A program made the position numbers and the translations under genes. The notes under the pieces were generated by a model. The model saw nothing but the letters and a program-made list of their open reading frames with translations, was not told the DNA's origin and made no database searches. DNA of 64,000 nucleotides. Origin: an uncultured Sphingomonadales bacterium. GTDB taxonomy: Bacteria > Pseudomonadota > Alphaproteobacteria > Sphingomonadales > Sphingomonadaceae. The number at the start of each line of letters is the position of its first letter. The first letter of the stretch is position 1. The stretch covers positions 26,943 to 90,942 of the forward strand of contig CAILBC010000038.1 of assembly GCA_903832325.1 (NCBI GenBank), written 5' to 3'. Below, one piece after another: positions 50,267 through 58,744 of the stretch.

Positions 50267-50854
50267 ATGAACGACCATGCGGCCAGCCACGGCCTGATCC
50301 AGTGGCACGGAACCACCATCATCGGCGTGCGCCGGAACGGGCGCACGGTTATCGCCGGCGACGGCCAGGTCTCCATGGGCCAGACCGTGATGAAGCCCAA
50401 TGCGCGCAAAGTGCGGCGGTTGGGCACGCCCGGCGCCGATGGCCGCGCGCCGGTGATTGCCGGGTTTGCCGGCGCGACTGCCGATGCCTTTACCCTGTTC
50501 GAACGGCTGGAGCGCAAGCTTGAGGCGCAGCGCGGCCAATTGCTGCGCGCCGCGGTCGAACTCGCCAAGGACTGGCGCACCGACAAATATCTGCGCAACC
50601 TTGAGGCGCTGATGATCGTGGCCGACGCCGAAACGCTGCTGGTGCTGACCGGCAACGGCGACGTGCTGGAACCCGAAGCGGTTGACGATGCGGTGATCGC
50701 GGCAATCGGATCGGGCGGCAACTATGCGCTGGCCGCCGCGCGCGCGCTGACGCCGTATGAAACCGATGCCGAAGTGATTGCCCGCCGCGCGATGAAAGTC
50801 GCCGCCGATATCTGCGTCTACACCAACGACCGTGTGACGCTGGAAGAAGTCTGA
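50267..50854 (+). CDS. hslV: HslV protease subunit (ClpQ)
   Basis: The Thr-peptidase ring of the HslUV ATP-dependent protease. The catalytic residue is Thr16 (GTTIIGVRRNG); the preceding 15 residues are a propeptide, as usual in alphaproteobacteria and longer than the single Met in E. coli. IAGDGQVSMGQTVMKPNARKVRRL and GSGGNYALAAARAL are conserved blocks. 195 residues, start ATG 50267. hslU follows after 6 bp. Confidence 0.97.
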   Translation: MNDHAASHGLIQWHGTTIIGVRRNGRTVIAGDGQVSMGQTVMKPNARKVRRLGTPGADGRAPVIAGFAGATADAFTLFERLERKLEAQRGQLLRAAVELAKDWRTDKYLRNLEALMIVADAETLLVLTGNGDVLEPEAVDDAVIAAIGSGGNYALAAARALTPYETDAEVIARRAMKVAADICVYTNDRVTLEEV

Positions 50855-50860
50855 CCCATC

Positions 50861-52177
50861 ATGACCGACCGCCCCACACACGATTCGCTGACCCCAAAGG
50901 CCATTGTCCGCGCGCTGGACGATCACATCGTCGGCCAGGCCGATGCCAAGCGCGCGGTGGCGGTGGCGCTGCGCAACCGCTGGCGCCGGCAGCGGCTGCA
51001 CCCGTCGCTGCGCGATGAAGTCAGCCCCAAGAACATCCTGATGATCGGGCCCACCGGTTGCGGCAAGACCGAGATCAGCCGGCGGCTGGCGCGGCTGGTC
51101 GATGCCCCCTTCGTGAAAGTGGAGGCGACCAAGTTTACCGAAGTTGGCTATGTCGGCCGCGATGTCGAACAGATCGCGCGCGATCTGGCCGAAGAGGCGA
51201 TCCGCCTGGAAAAGGCGCGCCGCCGCGAAGCCGTGCGCGATGCGGCCAGCAAGGCGGCGATGGACCGCCTGCTGAAAGCGCTGGTCGGCGATGGCGCCAG
51301 CGAGGCGACGCGCGAAAGCTTTCGCCAGCGTATCGAACAAGGTGCGATGGACGCGGTCGAAGTCGAGATCGAGGTGGAAGACAGCCCGCAGATGCCGATG
51401 GACGTGCCTGGCATGCCCGGCGCCATTGGCATGATCAACCTGTCGGACATGATGGGCAAGGCGATGGGCCGCCAGCCGACCAAGCGGCGCAAGCTGCGCG
51501 TGCCCGAAGCCTGGGACAAGCTGATCGACGAAGAAGCCGAAAAGCGCATGGACCAGGACGATGTTGCGCGCGTGGCGCTGGCCAATGCCGAAACCAACGG
51601 CATCGTGTTCATCGATGAAATCGACAAGATCGCGGTGAGCGACATCCGCGGCGGGTCGGTCAGCCGCGAAGGCGTGCAGCGCGATCTGCTGCCGCTGATC
51701 GAAGGGACCACGGTTGCGACCAAATATGGCCCGATGAAGACCGACCACGTGCTGTTCATCGCCTCGGGCGCGTTCCATGTGGCCAAACCCAGCGACATGC
51801 TGCCCGAATTGCAGGGCCGCCTGCCGATCCGGGTGGAATTGCAGGCACTGTCAGAGGATGATTTCGTGCGCATCCTGTCGGAAACGCGCGCCAATCTGGT
51901 GCAGCAGTACACCGCGCTGCTGGCCACCGAGCAAGTCACGCTGGAATTCACCCCCGACGCGATCCGCGCGATTGCGCGCACCGCCGCGCAAGTGAACGAC
52001 ACGCTGGAAAACATCGGCGCCCGCCGGTTGCAGACGGTGATGGAAAAGCTGCTGGAAGATGTCAGCTTTGATGCGGAGGACCGCACCGGGACAACCGTGA
52101 CAGTCGACGCGGCCTATGTTTCGGACCGGCTGGCGAGCCTGGCCAGCAATGCGGATCTGTCGAAATACATTCTGTAG
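50861..52177 (+). CDS. hslU: HslU ATPase subunit (ClpY)
   Basis: The AAA+ unfoldase ring feeding substrates to HslV. The 438-residue protein has LTPKAIVRALDDHIVGQADAKRAVA, Walker A GPTGCGKTE (near 64-72), the I-domain insertion (about 110-240), Walker B FIDEIDKIA, sensor/arginine regions (GAFHVAKPSDMLPELQGR) and ends in KYIL, the C-terminal tail that inserts in HslV pockets. Full length. It converges with a POT transporter gene; a hairpin repeat lies between. Confidence 0.97.
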   Translation: MTDRPTHDSLTPKAIVRALDDHIVGQADAKRAVAVALRNRWRRQRLHPSLRDEVSPKNILMIGPTGCGKTEISRRLARLVDAPFVKVEATKFTEVGYVGRDVEQIARDLAEEAIRLEKARRREAVRDAASKAAMDRLLKALVGDGASEATRESFRQRIEQGAMDAVEVEIEVEDSPQMPMDVPGMPGAIGMINLSDMMGKAMGRQPTKRRKLRVPEAWDKLIDEEAEKRMDQDDVARVALANAETNGIVFIDEIDKIAVSDIRGGSVSREGVQRDLLPLIEGTTVATKYGPMKTDHVLFIASGAFHVAKPSDMLPELQGRLPIRVELQALSEDDFVRILSETRANLVQQYTALLATEQVTLEFTPDAIRAIARTAAQVNDTLENIGARRLQTVMEKLLEDVSFDAEDRTGTTVTVDAAYVSDRLASLASNADLSKYIL

Positions 52178-52269
52178 CGCAGAACTGGCCGGTCACGCGG
52201 GGCAGGCGGGATCAGGGCGAACGGTGGTTGGGGGAATTTGGTGCGGGCCCGGTGACGGCGTGTGCCACA

Positions 52270-52303
52270 GTGCGGTGAGTCAAGCGCGCTGCACCCTGGC
52301 ATC
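52270..52303 (-). repeat. Dispersed hairpin repeat, copy 3
   Basis: Read on the minus strand this 34-bp sequence matches copy 1 (5397-5430) at 28 of 34 positions and keeps the CTTGA loop with imperfect ~16-bp arms. It begins at the stop codon of the POT transporter and fills part of the convergent gap with hslU. The other bases between 52178 and 52270 show no feature. Confidence 0.7.
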
Positions 52304-53684
52304 ACCCCTCGCTGCCGGCACCCAGCATGCGGTGCAGCGGTTTGGCGATCAGCAGCAGCACCACGCCGCCCACGCCGGCAAAGCTGGCCGAGGTGATCCA
52401 GAACAGCGACGGGCTGACCCGGGTGTACCAGTCTCCCATTGGTCCGCTGATCAGGCTGGCAACCGTGATCGACAGCGCATAGGCGCCGTACAGCGTGCCG
52501 CGCAGGCGTCCGGGCGCATAGGCAACGAACAGGCTGGCGACAAACGGCGCGAAGCAGTCTGCGCCCAGGTTCGATACCGCGTGAAACGCCACCGGCAGCC
52601 AGATCGTGGTGCGCCCGTCGGGCTGCGCCAGCAACGGGCCGCAGGCGAGCAGCAGCATCGCCGCGGCAAAGATCAGGCTGCCGATGGCCATCTTGACCAG
52701 GGCATCGGGTTCGTTGCCGGCGCGCGCCATGCGGCGGAACACGATCATGGTCAGCGGGATGAAGATCGCCGGCGCCAGCCCGTCGAGTGATTGCAGCCAC
52801 GGGATCGGCACCGCAAACCCGCCCACCGTCATCGCCACGTGATCGCGCACCCACAGGCTGTAGACGTTCCAGATTTGGGCCTGGCTGGTCCAGAACGCGA
52901 CCGAAAACGGCCAGATGATTGCCAGCGCCAGCAGATTGCGACGGTCCTGCGCAGAAAAGGGCACGCGGGCGGCGCGCGCGGCAGGCCTGGGCTGGGGTGG
53001 CAGGTGGCGCGATCCGGCCAGAAACCACATGAGGCCGGCCAGCATGCCGAACCCGGCCACGGCAAACCCGGCGTGCCAGCCATAATATTTGGCGATCGTG
53101 CCACAGGCCAGCGGCGCGATGAACGCGCCCACATCGACCGCCATGGCATAGACCTGGAACGCTTCGCCCAGCTTGCGATCGCCCGCAGCATAAAGCGCGC
53201 GGATCTGGCTGGCGAGATTGCCGCGGATCAGCCCCGCACCGATCACCAGCGCGACCAGCGCGGCCAGGAACGTGGCATCGAACGCCATCAGGAAATGGCC
53301 CATGGTCATCACCAGCGCGCCGATCGCCACCGCGCTGCGCCGGGTGATCACCCGGTCGCCCAGCCAGCCGCCGAGCAGCGGCATGAAGGTCACCCCGGCG
53401 AAATAGAGCGAAAAGGTCTGCGTGGCGATCGCAGTATCGGACATCGGCCCGAACACCCGGATCAGCCCACCGTGATAGGCGCCCCAGCCGGCAACATGGC
53501 CGATGCGATCGGGGCGCAGCAGTTCGCCGGTCATGTACAGGACCAGCATCGATACCATGCCGTGCCACGAAATCCGGTCCCACAGCTCGGTCCCGCTGAG
53601 CACCCACAGCCCGCGCGGGTGGTCCTTCATGCGCAGCCCGCGCGCGACAGGTTCGGCGGGCCAGGTCTGGTTCAGCGTGTCCAT
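52302..53684 (-). CDS. POT/PTR-type peptide transporter, paralogue A
   Basis: A 460-residue proton-coupled oligopeptide transporter-like protein with ~14 hydrophobic segments. The helix-1 proton motif ExxER is changed to ELWDR (in SGTELWDRISWHGM), but PLLGGWLGDRVI, the family signature loop, is kept. It is clearly paralogous to the product of 55302-56708: both have IWNVYxLWVRDHVA and VPIPW blocks at matching places. ATG 53684 (MDTLNQTW) is preferred over upstream extensions. Divergent from an MFS gene. Confidence 0.87.
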   Translation of the reverse strand: MDTLNQTWPAEPVARGLRMKDHPRGLWVLSGTELWDRISWHGMVSMLVLYMTGELLRPDRIGHVAGWGAYHGGLIRVFGPMSDTAIATQTFSLYFAGVTFMPLLGGWLGDRVITRRSAVAIGALVMTMGHFLMAFDATFLAALVALVIGAGLIRGNLASQIRALYAAGDRKLGEAFQVYAMAVDVGAFIAPLACGTIAKYYGWHAGFAVAGFGMLAGLMWFLAGSRHLPPQPRPAARAARVPFSAQDRRNLLALAIIWPFSVAFWTSQAQIWNVYSLWVRDHVAMTVGGFAVPIPWLQSLDGLAPAIFIPLTMIVFRRMARAGNEPDALVKMAIGSLIFAAAMLLLACGPLLAQPDGRTTIWLPVAFHAVSNLGADCFAPFVASLFVAYAPGRLRGTLYGAYALSITVASLISGPMGDWYTRVSPSLFWITSASFAGVGGVVLLLIAKPLHRMLGAGSEG

Positions 53685-53815
53685 GGCGGCATGGGTAACG
53701 GCTGCCCCCCGCATCGCAAGCGCTTTGCTGGCCCTGCGGGCAAAGGTATTGCCCGCAAGTGACGGCTGCGACATGATCGGGCGCGGGCAATGGCTGCCCG
53801 GCGGAGATCGGGCGG

Positions 53816-55087
53816 ATGACCATGCAGGCCGGGCCACAGGATGCCGCGGCGATGATGCCGCCCCGGTTCGTCTGGGCGATGGGGCTATCCAATGCGGCTT
53901 ATGGCTTTTGCTATGCCGGGGTGCTGGTGACCATGCCGCAAGTGATGGCCGCGCACGGGGTGGGCGAGCCGGTGATCGCCGGATTGACCGCGCTGGCCGG
54001 GCTGGCTTCGCTGGCCACGTTTGCGCTGGCCCCGATCCTGGATACGATGGTCAGCCGGCGCACCTGGGCGGCCGGATTGGGCGTGCTGGCGGCGCTGCTT
54101 ACTGCAACCATGCTTGGCATATCGCCGACCGGGCCGCTGGTTGCGCCATTGATGATGGGCGATGCGCTGTGCCTTGTCATGTTGACCACGTCGCTGGGCG
54201 GATGGCTGGGCGCGGCCTTGCCCAAGGCGGTGGACAACACCATCGGCGCCTGGTTCACCATCGGCAACGGGATCGGTTTTGGCACCGGGGCATTTTGCCA
54301 GTTCCAGTTGATCACGTTGCTGCCGGCGCCGTGGGGGCCGATCGCGGTCGGGGCCATCGCGCTGGTGCCGCTGTCGTTCCAGATGCTGATCCCGCCGCCC
54401 GATATCGGGCGCAAGGCGGTGCGCGAAAGCTTTGGCGACCTGGCGCGTGACATCGGCGTGCTGGTGCGCCGGCCGCTGGTGATGCGCATTGCGGTGATGT
54501 TTGCAATGCCGTGCGCGGCGTTTACGCTGACCAATGCGTTTGGCGGGCTGGGGCCCGATTTCCATGCTTCGGCGGGGATGGTCGATGTGGCCAATGGCCT
54601 GGGCGCCACAGTGATCGGCATGGGTGCGGCGCTGATCGGGCGGTGGTGCCTGTCACACTTTGCCGCGCCGCTGCTCTATCTGGGCATTGGCACGCTGGGC
54701 GCCGTGTTCACCGCGCTGATCATAACGCTGCCGCATGGGCCGGTGATCTATCTGCTGGCGGTGTTTGGCGAAAACGTGGCGCAGTCGATCGCGCAAGTGT
54801 CGCAGAATGCGATCCAGTTCGGATCGATCCGGCGTGGCAGCCCGCTGGCGGCATCGCAGTTTGGCCTGCTGACCACGGCGGCGCTGATGCCCTATACCTA
54901 CATGCAGGCGCTCGATGGTTTTGGCTATAAACTGGCGGGCAATGTGGCGGGGTCGTTCTGGATGGATGCCGGGGTCAGCCTGACGGCCTGCGCGGTGCTG
55001 GGGGTGCCGGTGTGGCACTGGATGCGCACCGGGCAATTGACCGCGCCCGATGACGAAGCGCCGGTTGGCGAGCCCGCGATCGGCTGA
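53816..55087 (+). CDS. MFS transporter, PAT/AmpG-like
   Basis: A 423-residue 12-helix protein. The N-terminal half (MGLSNAAYGFCYAGVLVTMPQVMAAHGV, LAPILDTMVSRRTWA) resembles the AmpG/acetyl-CoA-transporter branch of the superfamily, which handles muropeptides or CoA-linked acyl groups. An adjacent DUF1737 gene is 12 bp downstream and probably co-transcribed. GGAG precedes ATG 53816. Flanked on both sides by minus-strand POT paralogues, perhaps a peptide or muropeptide uptake island (inference). Confidence 0.85.
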   Translation: MTMQAGPQDAAAMMPPRFVWAMGLSNAAYGFCYAGVLVTMPQVMAAHGVGEPVIAGLTALAGLASLATFALAPILDTMVSRRTWAAGLGVLAALLTATMLGISPTGPLVAPLMMGDALCLVMLTTSLGGWLGAALPKAVDNTIGAWFTIGNGIGFGTGAFCQFQLITLLPAPWGPIAVGAIALVPLSFQMLIPPPDIGRKAVRESFGDLARDIGVLVRRPLVMRIAVMFAMPCAAFTLTNAFGGLGPDFHASAGMVDVANGLGATVIGMGAALIGRWCLSHFAAPLLYLGIGTLGAVFTALIITLPHGPVIYLLAVFGENVAQSIAQVSQNAIQFGSIRRGSPLAASQFGLLTTAALMPYTYMQALDGFGYKLAGNVAGSFWMDAGVSLTACAVLGVPVWHWMRTGQLTAPDDEAPVGEPAIG

Positions 55088-55099
55088 TAGGCTGGCGCC

Positions 55100-55312
55100 A
55101 TGATCCAGACCCCCGATGACCGCCCGACTTATCGCCTGCTCACCGGCAAGGACGATCGCGCGTTTTGCGAACGCGTGTCAGAGGCGCTGGCGCAAGGCTG
55201 GCGGCTGTACGGATCGCCGACAATGACCTGGGACGGCGGGATGGACTGCATCAAAGTGGCGCAGGCGGTGATCTGGCACGAACTGGCGCCGGATGGTGCG
55301 GTCAGGGATTGA
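55100..55312 (+). CDS. DUF1737 family small protein
   Basis: A 70-residue protein matching DUF1737: YRLLTGKDDRAFCERVSEALAQGWRLYGSPTMTW is the conserved core, with a Gly-Trp turn found in the family. Function unknown. It follows the MFS gene by 12 bp. Its last 11 bp overlap the end of the convergent POT gene. Confidence 0.85.
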   Translation: MIQTPDDRPTYRLLTGKDDRAFCERVSEALAQGWRLYGSPTMTWDGGMDCIKVAQAVIWHELAPDGAVRD

Positions 55313-56708
55313 TGTCAGGCACCCTGTCAACCGGGCTGATCCGGCGCAGCAGGGGCGCGACCAGCAGCAGGGTCAGGCCGGCGCCGCCGACAATCGCCGC
55401 GGTGGTTGACCAGAACACGAAGCCGCTGACGCTTTCGTAAAATCCGCCCATGTTGCCGGTGATCAGCTGCGCAACGAACGTGGCGAGCACATTGACCCCC
55501 AGCATCGTGCCGCGCCACCGGTCGGGCGCGGCATCGGCGTGGCAGGCCAGCATGATCGGGGTGACAAAGCACCAGCCCAGGTTTGACAGCAGGTGGAACG
55601 CCACCGGCAGCACGATCGGTGCGCGCCCGCCGCTGCCAAGCGATGGCCCCACCGCCAGGATCATCGTCGCTGCGCCGAAAATCAGGCACCCGGTGGCCAG
55701 CTTGGTCAGCGTGTCGGCCTCTTGCCCGTGCACCCGTTGCCGCGCCCACAGCGCCAGCAGCATCGGCGTCCACACCAGCGGCGAAATCCCGTCGAGCGCG
55801 GTGAACCACGGGATCGGCACGGTGAATTGGCCGACCTGTAGCGCCACATGATCGCGCACCCACAAGTTGTAGACATTCCAGATCTGCGTCTGGGCAATCC
55901 AGAACGCGACATTGACCGGCCACAGCGCCAGCACCGCGATGATCCGGCGCCATTCCGCGCGGGTGAGTGGCGGGGAGGCGGCGCGCGCGTGGGTGGCGCG
56001 CGGCGGATCGGGCGGAAGGTAGCCCATGCCCGCCACATAGACCAACAGCCCGGCCGCCATGCCGAGCCCGGCAAAGGCAAAGCCCACGTGCCAGCCGAAC
56101 GCGGCGGCCAGTGCGCCGGTTACCAGCGGCGCGACAAACGCGCCGATGTTGATCATCATGTAATAGATCTGGAACGCATCGGCGGCGCGGCGGTCACCAT
56201 TGGCATAGAGCGCGCGGATCTGCGGGCTGAGATTGCCGCGAAACAGCCCGGCACCCACGATCAGCAGCCCCAGCGCGATCAGGAACGTGGCATCGAACGC
56301 CAGTGCAAAGTGCCCCGCCGTCATGGCCAGCCCGCCCAGCACCACGGCCCAGCGCCGCGACAGCACACGATCACCCAGCCAGCCCCCGGCAATCGGCGTG
56401 AGGAAGGTAAAGGCGCTGTACAGGCCGAAGATTTCCACCGCCATCGCCTCGATCGACAGCGGGCCGGTCAGGCTTTGCACCGCCTGGCGGAACGGGGCCA
56501 GCCCGGCGACACCGCGCGCGCGTTCGGGGCGCAGCAATTCGCCTGCGGTATATAGCGTGAGCATCGCCTGCATGCCGTGGAACGAGACCCGATCCCAGAA
56601 TTCCGCCCCGGCCATGACCCACACCCCGGCGGGATGGCCCATGACCTCGCGCCGCAGATGCGGCGGGCGCAAGTCGGACAGCGCATCGATTTCGGCGATC
56701 TGTGACAT
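55302..56708 (-). CDS. POT/PTR-type peptide transporter, paralogue B
   Basis: A 468-residue relative of the 52302-53684 product. It has AGAEFWDRVSFHGM in place of the ExxERF motif and PIAGGWLGDRVLSRRW for the signature loop, then IWNVYNLWVRDHVALQVGQFTVPIPW. The shared WDR substitution suggests that both belong to one divergent subfamily with altered proton coupling or substrate. The C-terminal region differs most between the two. Starts at ATG 56708; overlaps the DUF1737 gene tail to tail. Confidence 0.87.
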   Translation of the reverse strand: MSQIAEIDALSDLRPPHLRREVMGHPAGVWVMAGAEFWDRVSFHGMQAMLTLYTAGELLRPERARGVAGLAPFRQAVQSLTGPLSIEAMAVEIFGLYSAFTFLTPIAGGWLGDRVLSRRWAVVLGGLAMTAGHFALAFDATFLIALGLLIVGAGLFRGNLSPQIRALYANGDRRAADAFQIYYMMINIGAFVAPLVTGALAAAFGWHVGFAFAGLGMAAGLLVYVAGMGYLPPDPPRATHARAASPPLTRAEWRRIIAVLALWPVNVAFWIAQTQIWNVYNLWVRDHVALQVGQFTVPIPWFTALDGISPLVWTPMLLALWARQRVHGQEADTLTKLATGCLIFGAATMILAVGPSLGSGGRAPIVLPVAFHLLSNLGWCFVTPIMLACHADAAPDRWRGTMLGVNVLATFVAQLITGNMGGFYESVSGFVFWSTTAAIVGGAGLTLLLVAPLLRRISPVDRVPDINP

Positions 56709-56819
56709 GCCCTGCGTTCCCCTGACGACAGGGGGAGACTATCAGGCGCCTGCGCAGGGGCAATTGCCCATCTGCGCTATTCCGAACATCCCGCCGCCCC
56801 GGGCTTTACCGTGCAGCTT

Positions 56820-56863
56820 GATCCGGGGGCAAATTGGCGGCTTTGCGCAATTGCCCCCGGATC
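56820..56863 (-). terminator. Hairpin after ABC exporter gene
   Basis: Arms of 16-17 bp (56820-56836 with 56848-56863, one bulged A), GATCCGGGGGCAA type, begin 2 bp after the exporter stop. No T-run follows on the minus strand, so it may protect the 3' end rather than terminate alone. The remaining bases 56709-56819, upstream of POT paralogue B, presumably hold its promoter; none is obvious. Confidence 0.6.
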
Positions 56864-56865
56864 GT

Positions 56866-58701
56866 TTACTGCGCGGCCTCGGCCATGGCGTCTTCGCTGC
56901 TTTCGGCGGCCTGGCGCAGCCACATTTCGGCATAGAGGCCATCGTGGCGCAGCAGGTCGGCGTGGCTGCCCTGTTCGGCCAGGCGGCCCTGATCGATCAC
57001 CAGGATCGTATCGGAATCGACAATCGTCGAAAGCCGGTGCGCGATCGAGATCGTGGTGCGGTCGGTCGCGACCGCGCGCAACGTGCCCAGGATGTCTTGT
57101 TCGGTGCGGGTGTCGAGCGCGCTGGTCGCTTCATCGAACAGCAGGATCGGCGGGTTTTTCACCAGGGTGCGGGCAATCGCCACGCGCTGCTTTTCGCCGC
57201 CCGACAGTTTCAGCCCGCGTTCGCCCACTTCGGTATCGAGCCCTTGCGGCAGGCGCGCCAGCAAGTCGGTGATCGCCGCGCCCTGCGCTGCGGCCAGCAC
57301 TTCGGCCGGGCTGGCCCCTTCGCGGCCATAGGCGATGTTATAGCCGATGGTATCGTTGAACAGCACCGAATCCTGCGGCACGATGCCCAGCGCGGCGCGC
57401 AGGCTGGCCTGGGTGACCAGCCGGATATCCTGCCCGTCGATCAGGATGCGCCCCGATGCCGGATCGTAAAACCGGAACAGCAGCCGGCCGATAGTGGATT
57501 TGCCCGCCCCCGAAGGGCCGACGATTGCCACCCGGCTGCCCGCGGGCACTTCGAACGACAGGCCGTGAAGGATCGTGCGATCGGGTTCATAGCCGAACAC
57601 CACATTGTCGAACGCCACGGCGGCGCGGCGCACCACCAGTGCGGGCGCGCCGGGCACATCGGCCACTTCCACCTCGGTATCGATCAGGCGGAACATTTCC
57701 GCCATGTCGGTCAGCCCCTGGCGGATCGTGCGATAGACCATGCCCAGCATGTCGAGCGGGCGGAACAGCTGCGTCAGATACATCTGCACGAACACCAGTT
57801 GCCCGGCGGTATATGTGCCGTGCCACCAGCCGACGACGGTTTCGGCCAGCGCGCCGGCCATCAGCAGGTTGGTAACCAGCGACTGCGCGATATTGAGCAG
57901 GCCCAGGCTGTTTTCGCTTTTTACCGCCGCATCGGCATAGGCGCCGGTGGCCTGGGCATAGCGTGCCTCTTCGCGCGCTTCGGCGCCGAAATATTTGACC
58001 GTTTCGTAATTGAGCAGCGAATCGACCGCGCGTGCGAGCGCCTGCCCGTCGAGCCGGTTCATCTTTTCGCGCAAATGGGTGCGCCAATCGGTGATCGCGC
58101 GCGTTACCCAGATATAGGCGACCACTGCCAGCGCGGTGGACAGGACCAGGCCTTTGCCAAAGCTGATTCCGAAAATGATCGCCACGCCGACCAGTTGCAG
58201 GACGGTCGGCGCGATGTTGAACAGCATGAAATAGAGCATCGTATCGATGCTTTTCGTCCCGCGTTCGATCACTTTGGTGACTTCACCGGTGCGGCGCGCA
58301 AGGTGGAACCGCATCGACAGCCGGTGCAACCGCGCAAACACGTGTTCGGCCAGTTTGCGCGTTGCGTCCTGCCCCACACGCTCGAACACGATGTTGCGCA
58401 CATTGTCGAACACCACGCCGACAAACCGCCCCGCGGCATAGGCCAGCACGCAGATCATCACGAGCTGGCCTGCGCGCGGCCCCTGAACGTTCATCCCGTC
58501 GACGGCCCATTTGAAACTGTAGGGCAGGGCCAATTGCACGCCGGTCGAAATCAGCACCAGCAAGCTGGATACGACAATCCGCCAGCGCAGCGCCGGATTG
58601 TCGCGCGGCCACAAATAGGGGATGAAACGACGCAAAGTGAGCCAGCCATCATGGCGCGGCTGGCGCCCGGCAGGCGCAGTGTGGGGATTTTCAGGAGGCA
58701 T
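56866..58701 (-). CDS. Atm1/HMT1-like ABC exporter
   Basis: A 611-residue half transporter: membrane domain (about 40-330, six helices) fused to an ABC ATPase with Walker A GPSGAGKST, signature LSGGEKQRV, Walker B LLFDEATSALD and the switch His in SIAHRL. MRFHLARRTGEVTKVIERG and SLLNYETVKYFGAE are hallmarks of the Atm1 group, which exports glutathione-derived sulfur or metal-thiol compounds. Homodimer expected. I choose ATG 58701 (MPPENPHT); an extended frame to 58890 lies over the next gene. Confidence 0.93.
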   Translation of the reverse strand: MPPENPHTAPAGRQPRHDGWLTLRRFIPYLWPRDNPALRWRIVVSSLLVLISTGVQLALPYSFKWAVDGMNVQGPRAGQLVMICVLAYAAGRFVGVVFDNVRNIVFERVGQDATRKLAEHVFARLHRLSMRFHLARRTGEVTKVIERGTKSIDTMLYFMLFNIAPTVLQLVGVAIIFGISFGKGLVLSTALAVVAYIWVTRAITDWRTHLREKMNRLDGQALARAVDSLLNYETVKYFGAEAREEARYAQATGAYADAAVKSENSLGLLNIAQSLVTNLLMAGALAETVVGWWHGTYTAGQLVFVQMYLTQLFRPLDMLGMVYRTIRQGLTDMAEMFRLIDTEVEVADVPGAPALVVRRAAVAFDNVVFGYEPDRTILHGLSFEVPAGSRVAIVGPSGAGKSTIGRLLFRFYDPASGRILIDGQDIRLVTQASLRAALGIVPQDSVLFNDTIGYNIAYGREGASPAEVLAAAQGAAITDLLARLPQGLDTEVGERGLKLSGGEKQRVAIARTLVKNPPILLFDEATSALDTRTEQDILGTLRAVATDRTTISIAHRLSTIVDSDTILVIDQGRLAEQGSHADLLRHDGLYAEMWLRQAAESSEDAMAEAAQ

Positions 58702-58744
58702 TGCCCCGACATAGGGATTTTGCCGGCAGTTGCCAGTGCCCGGC

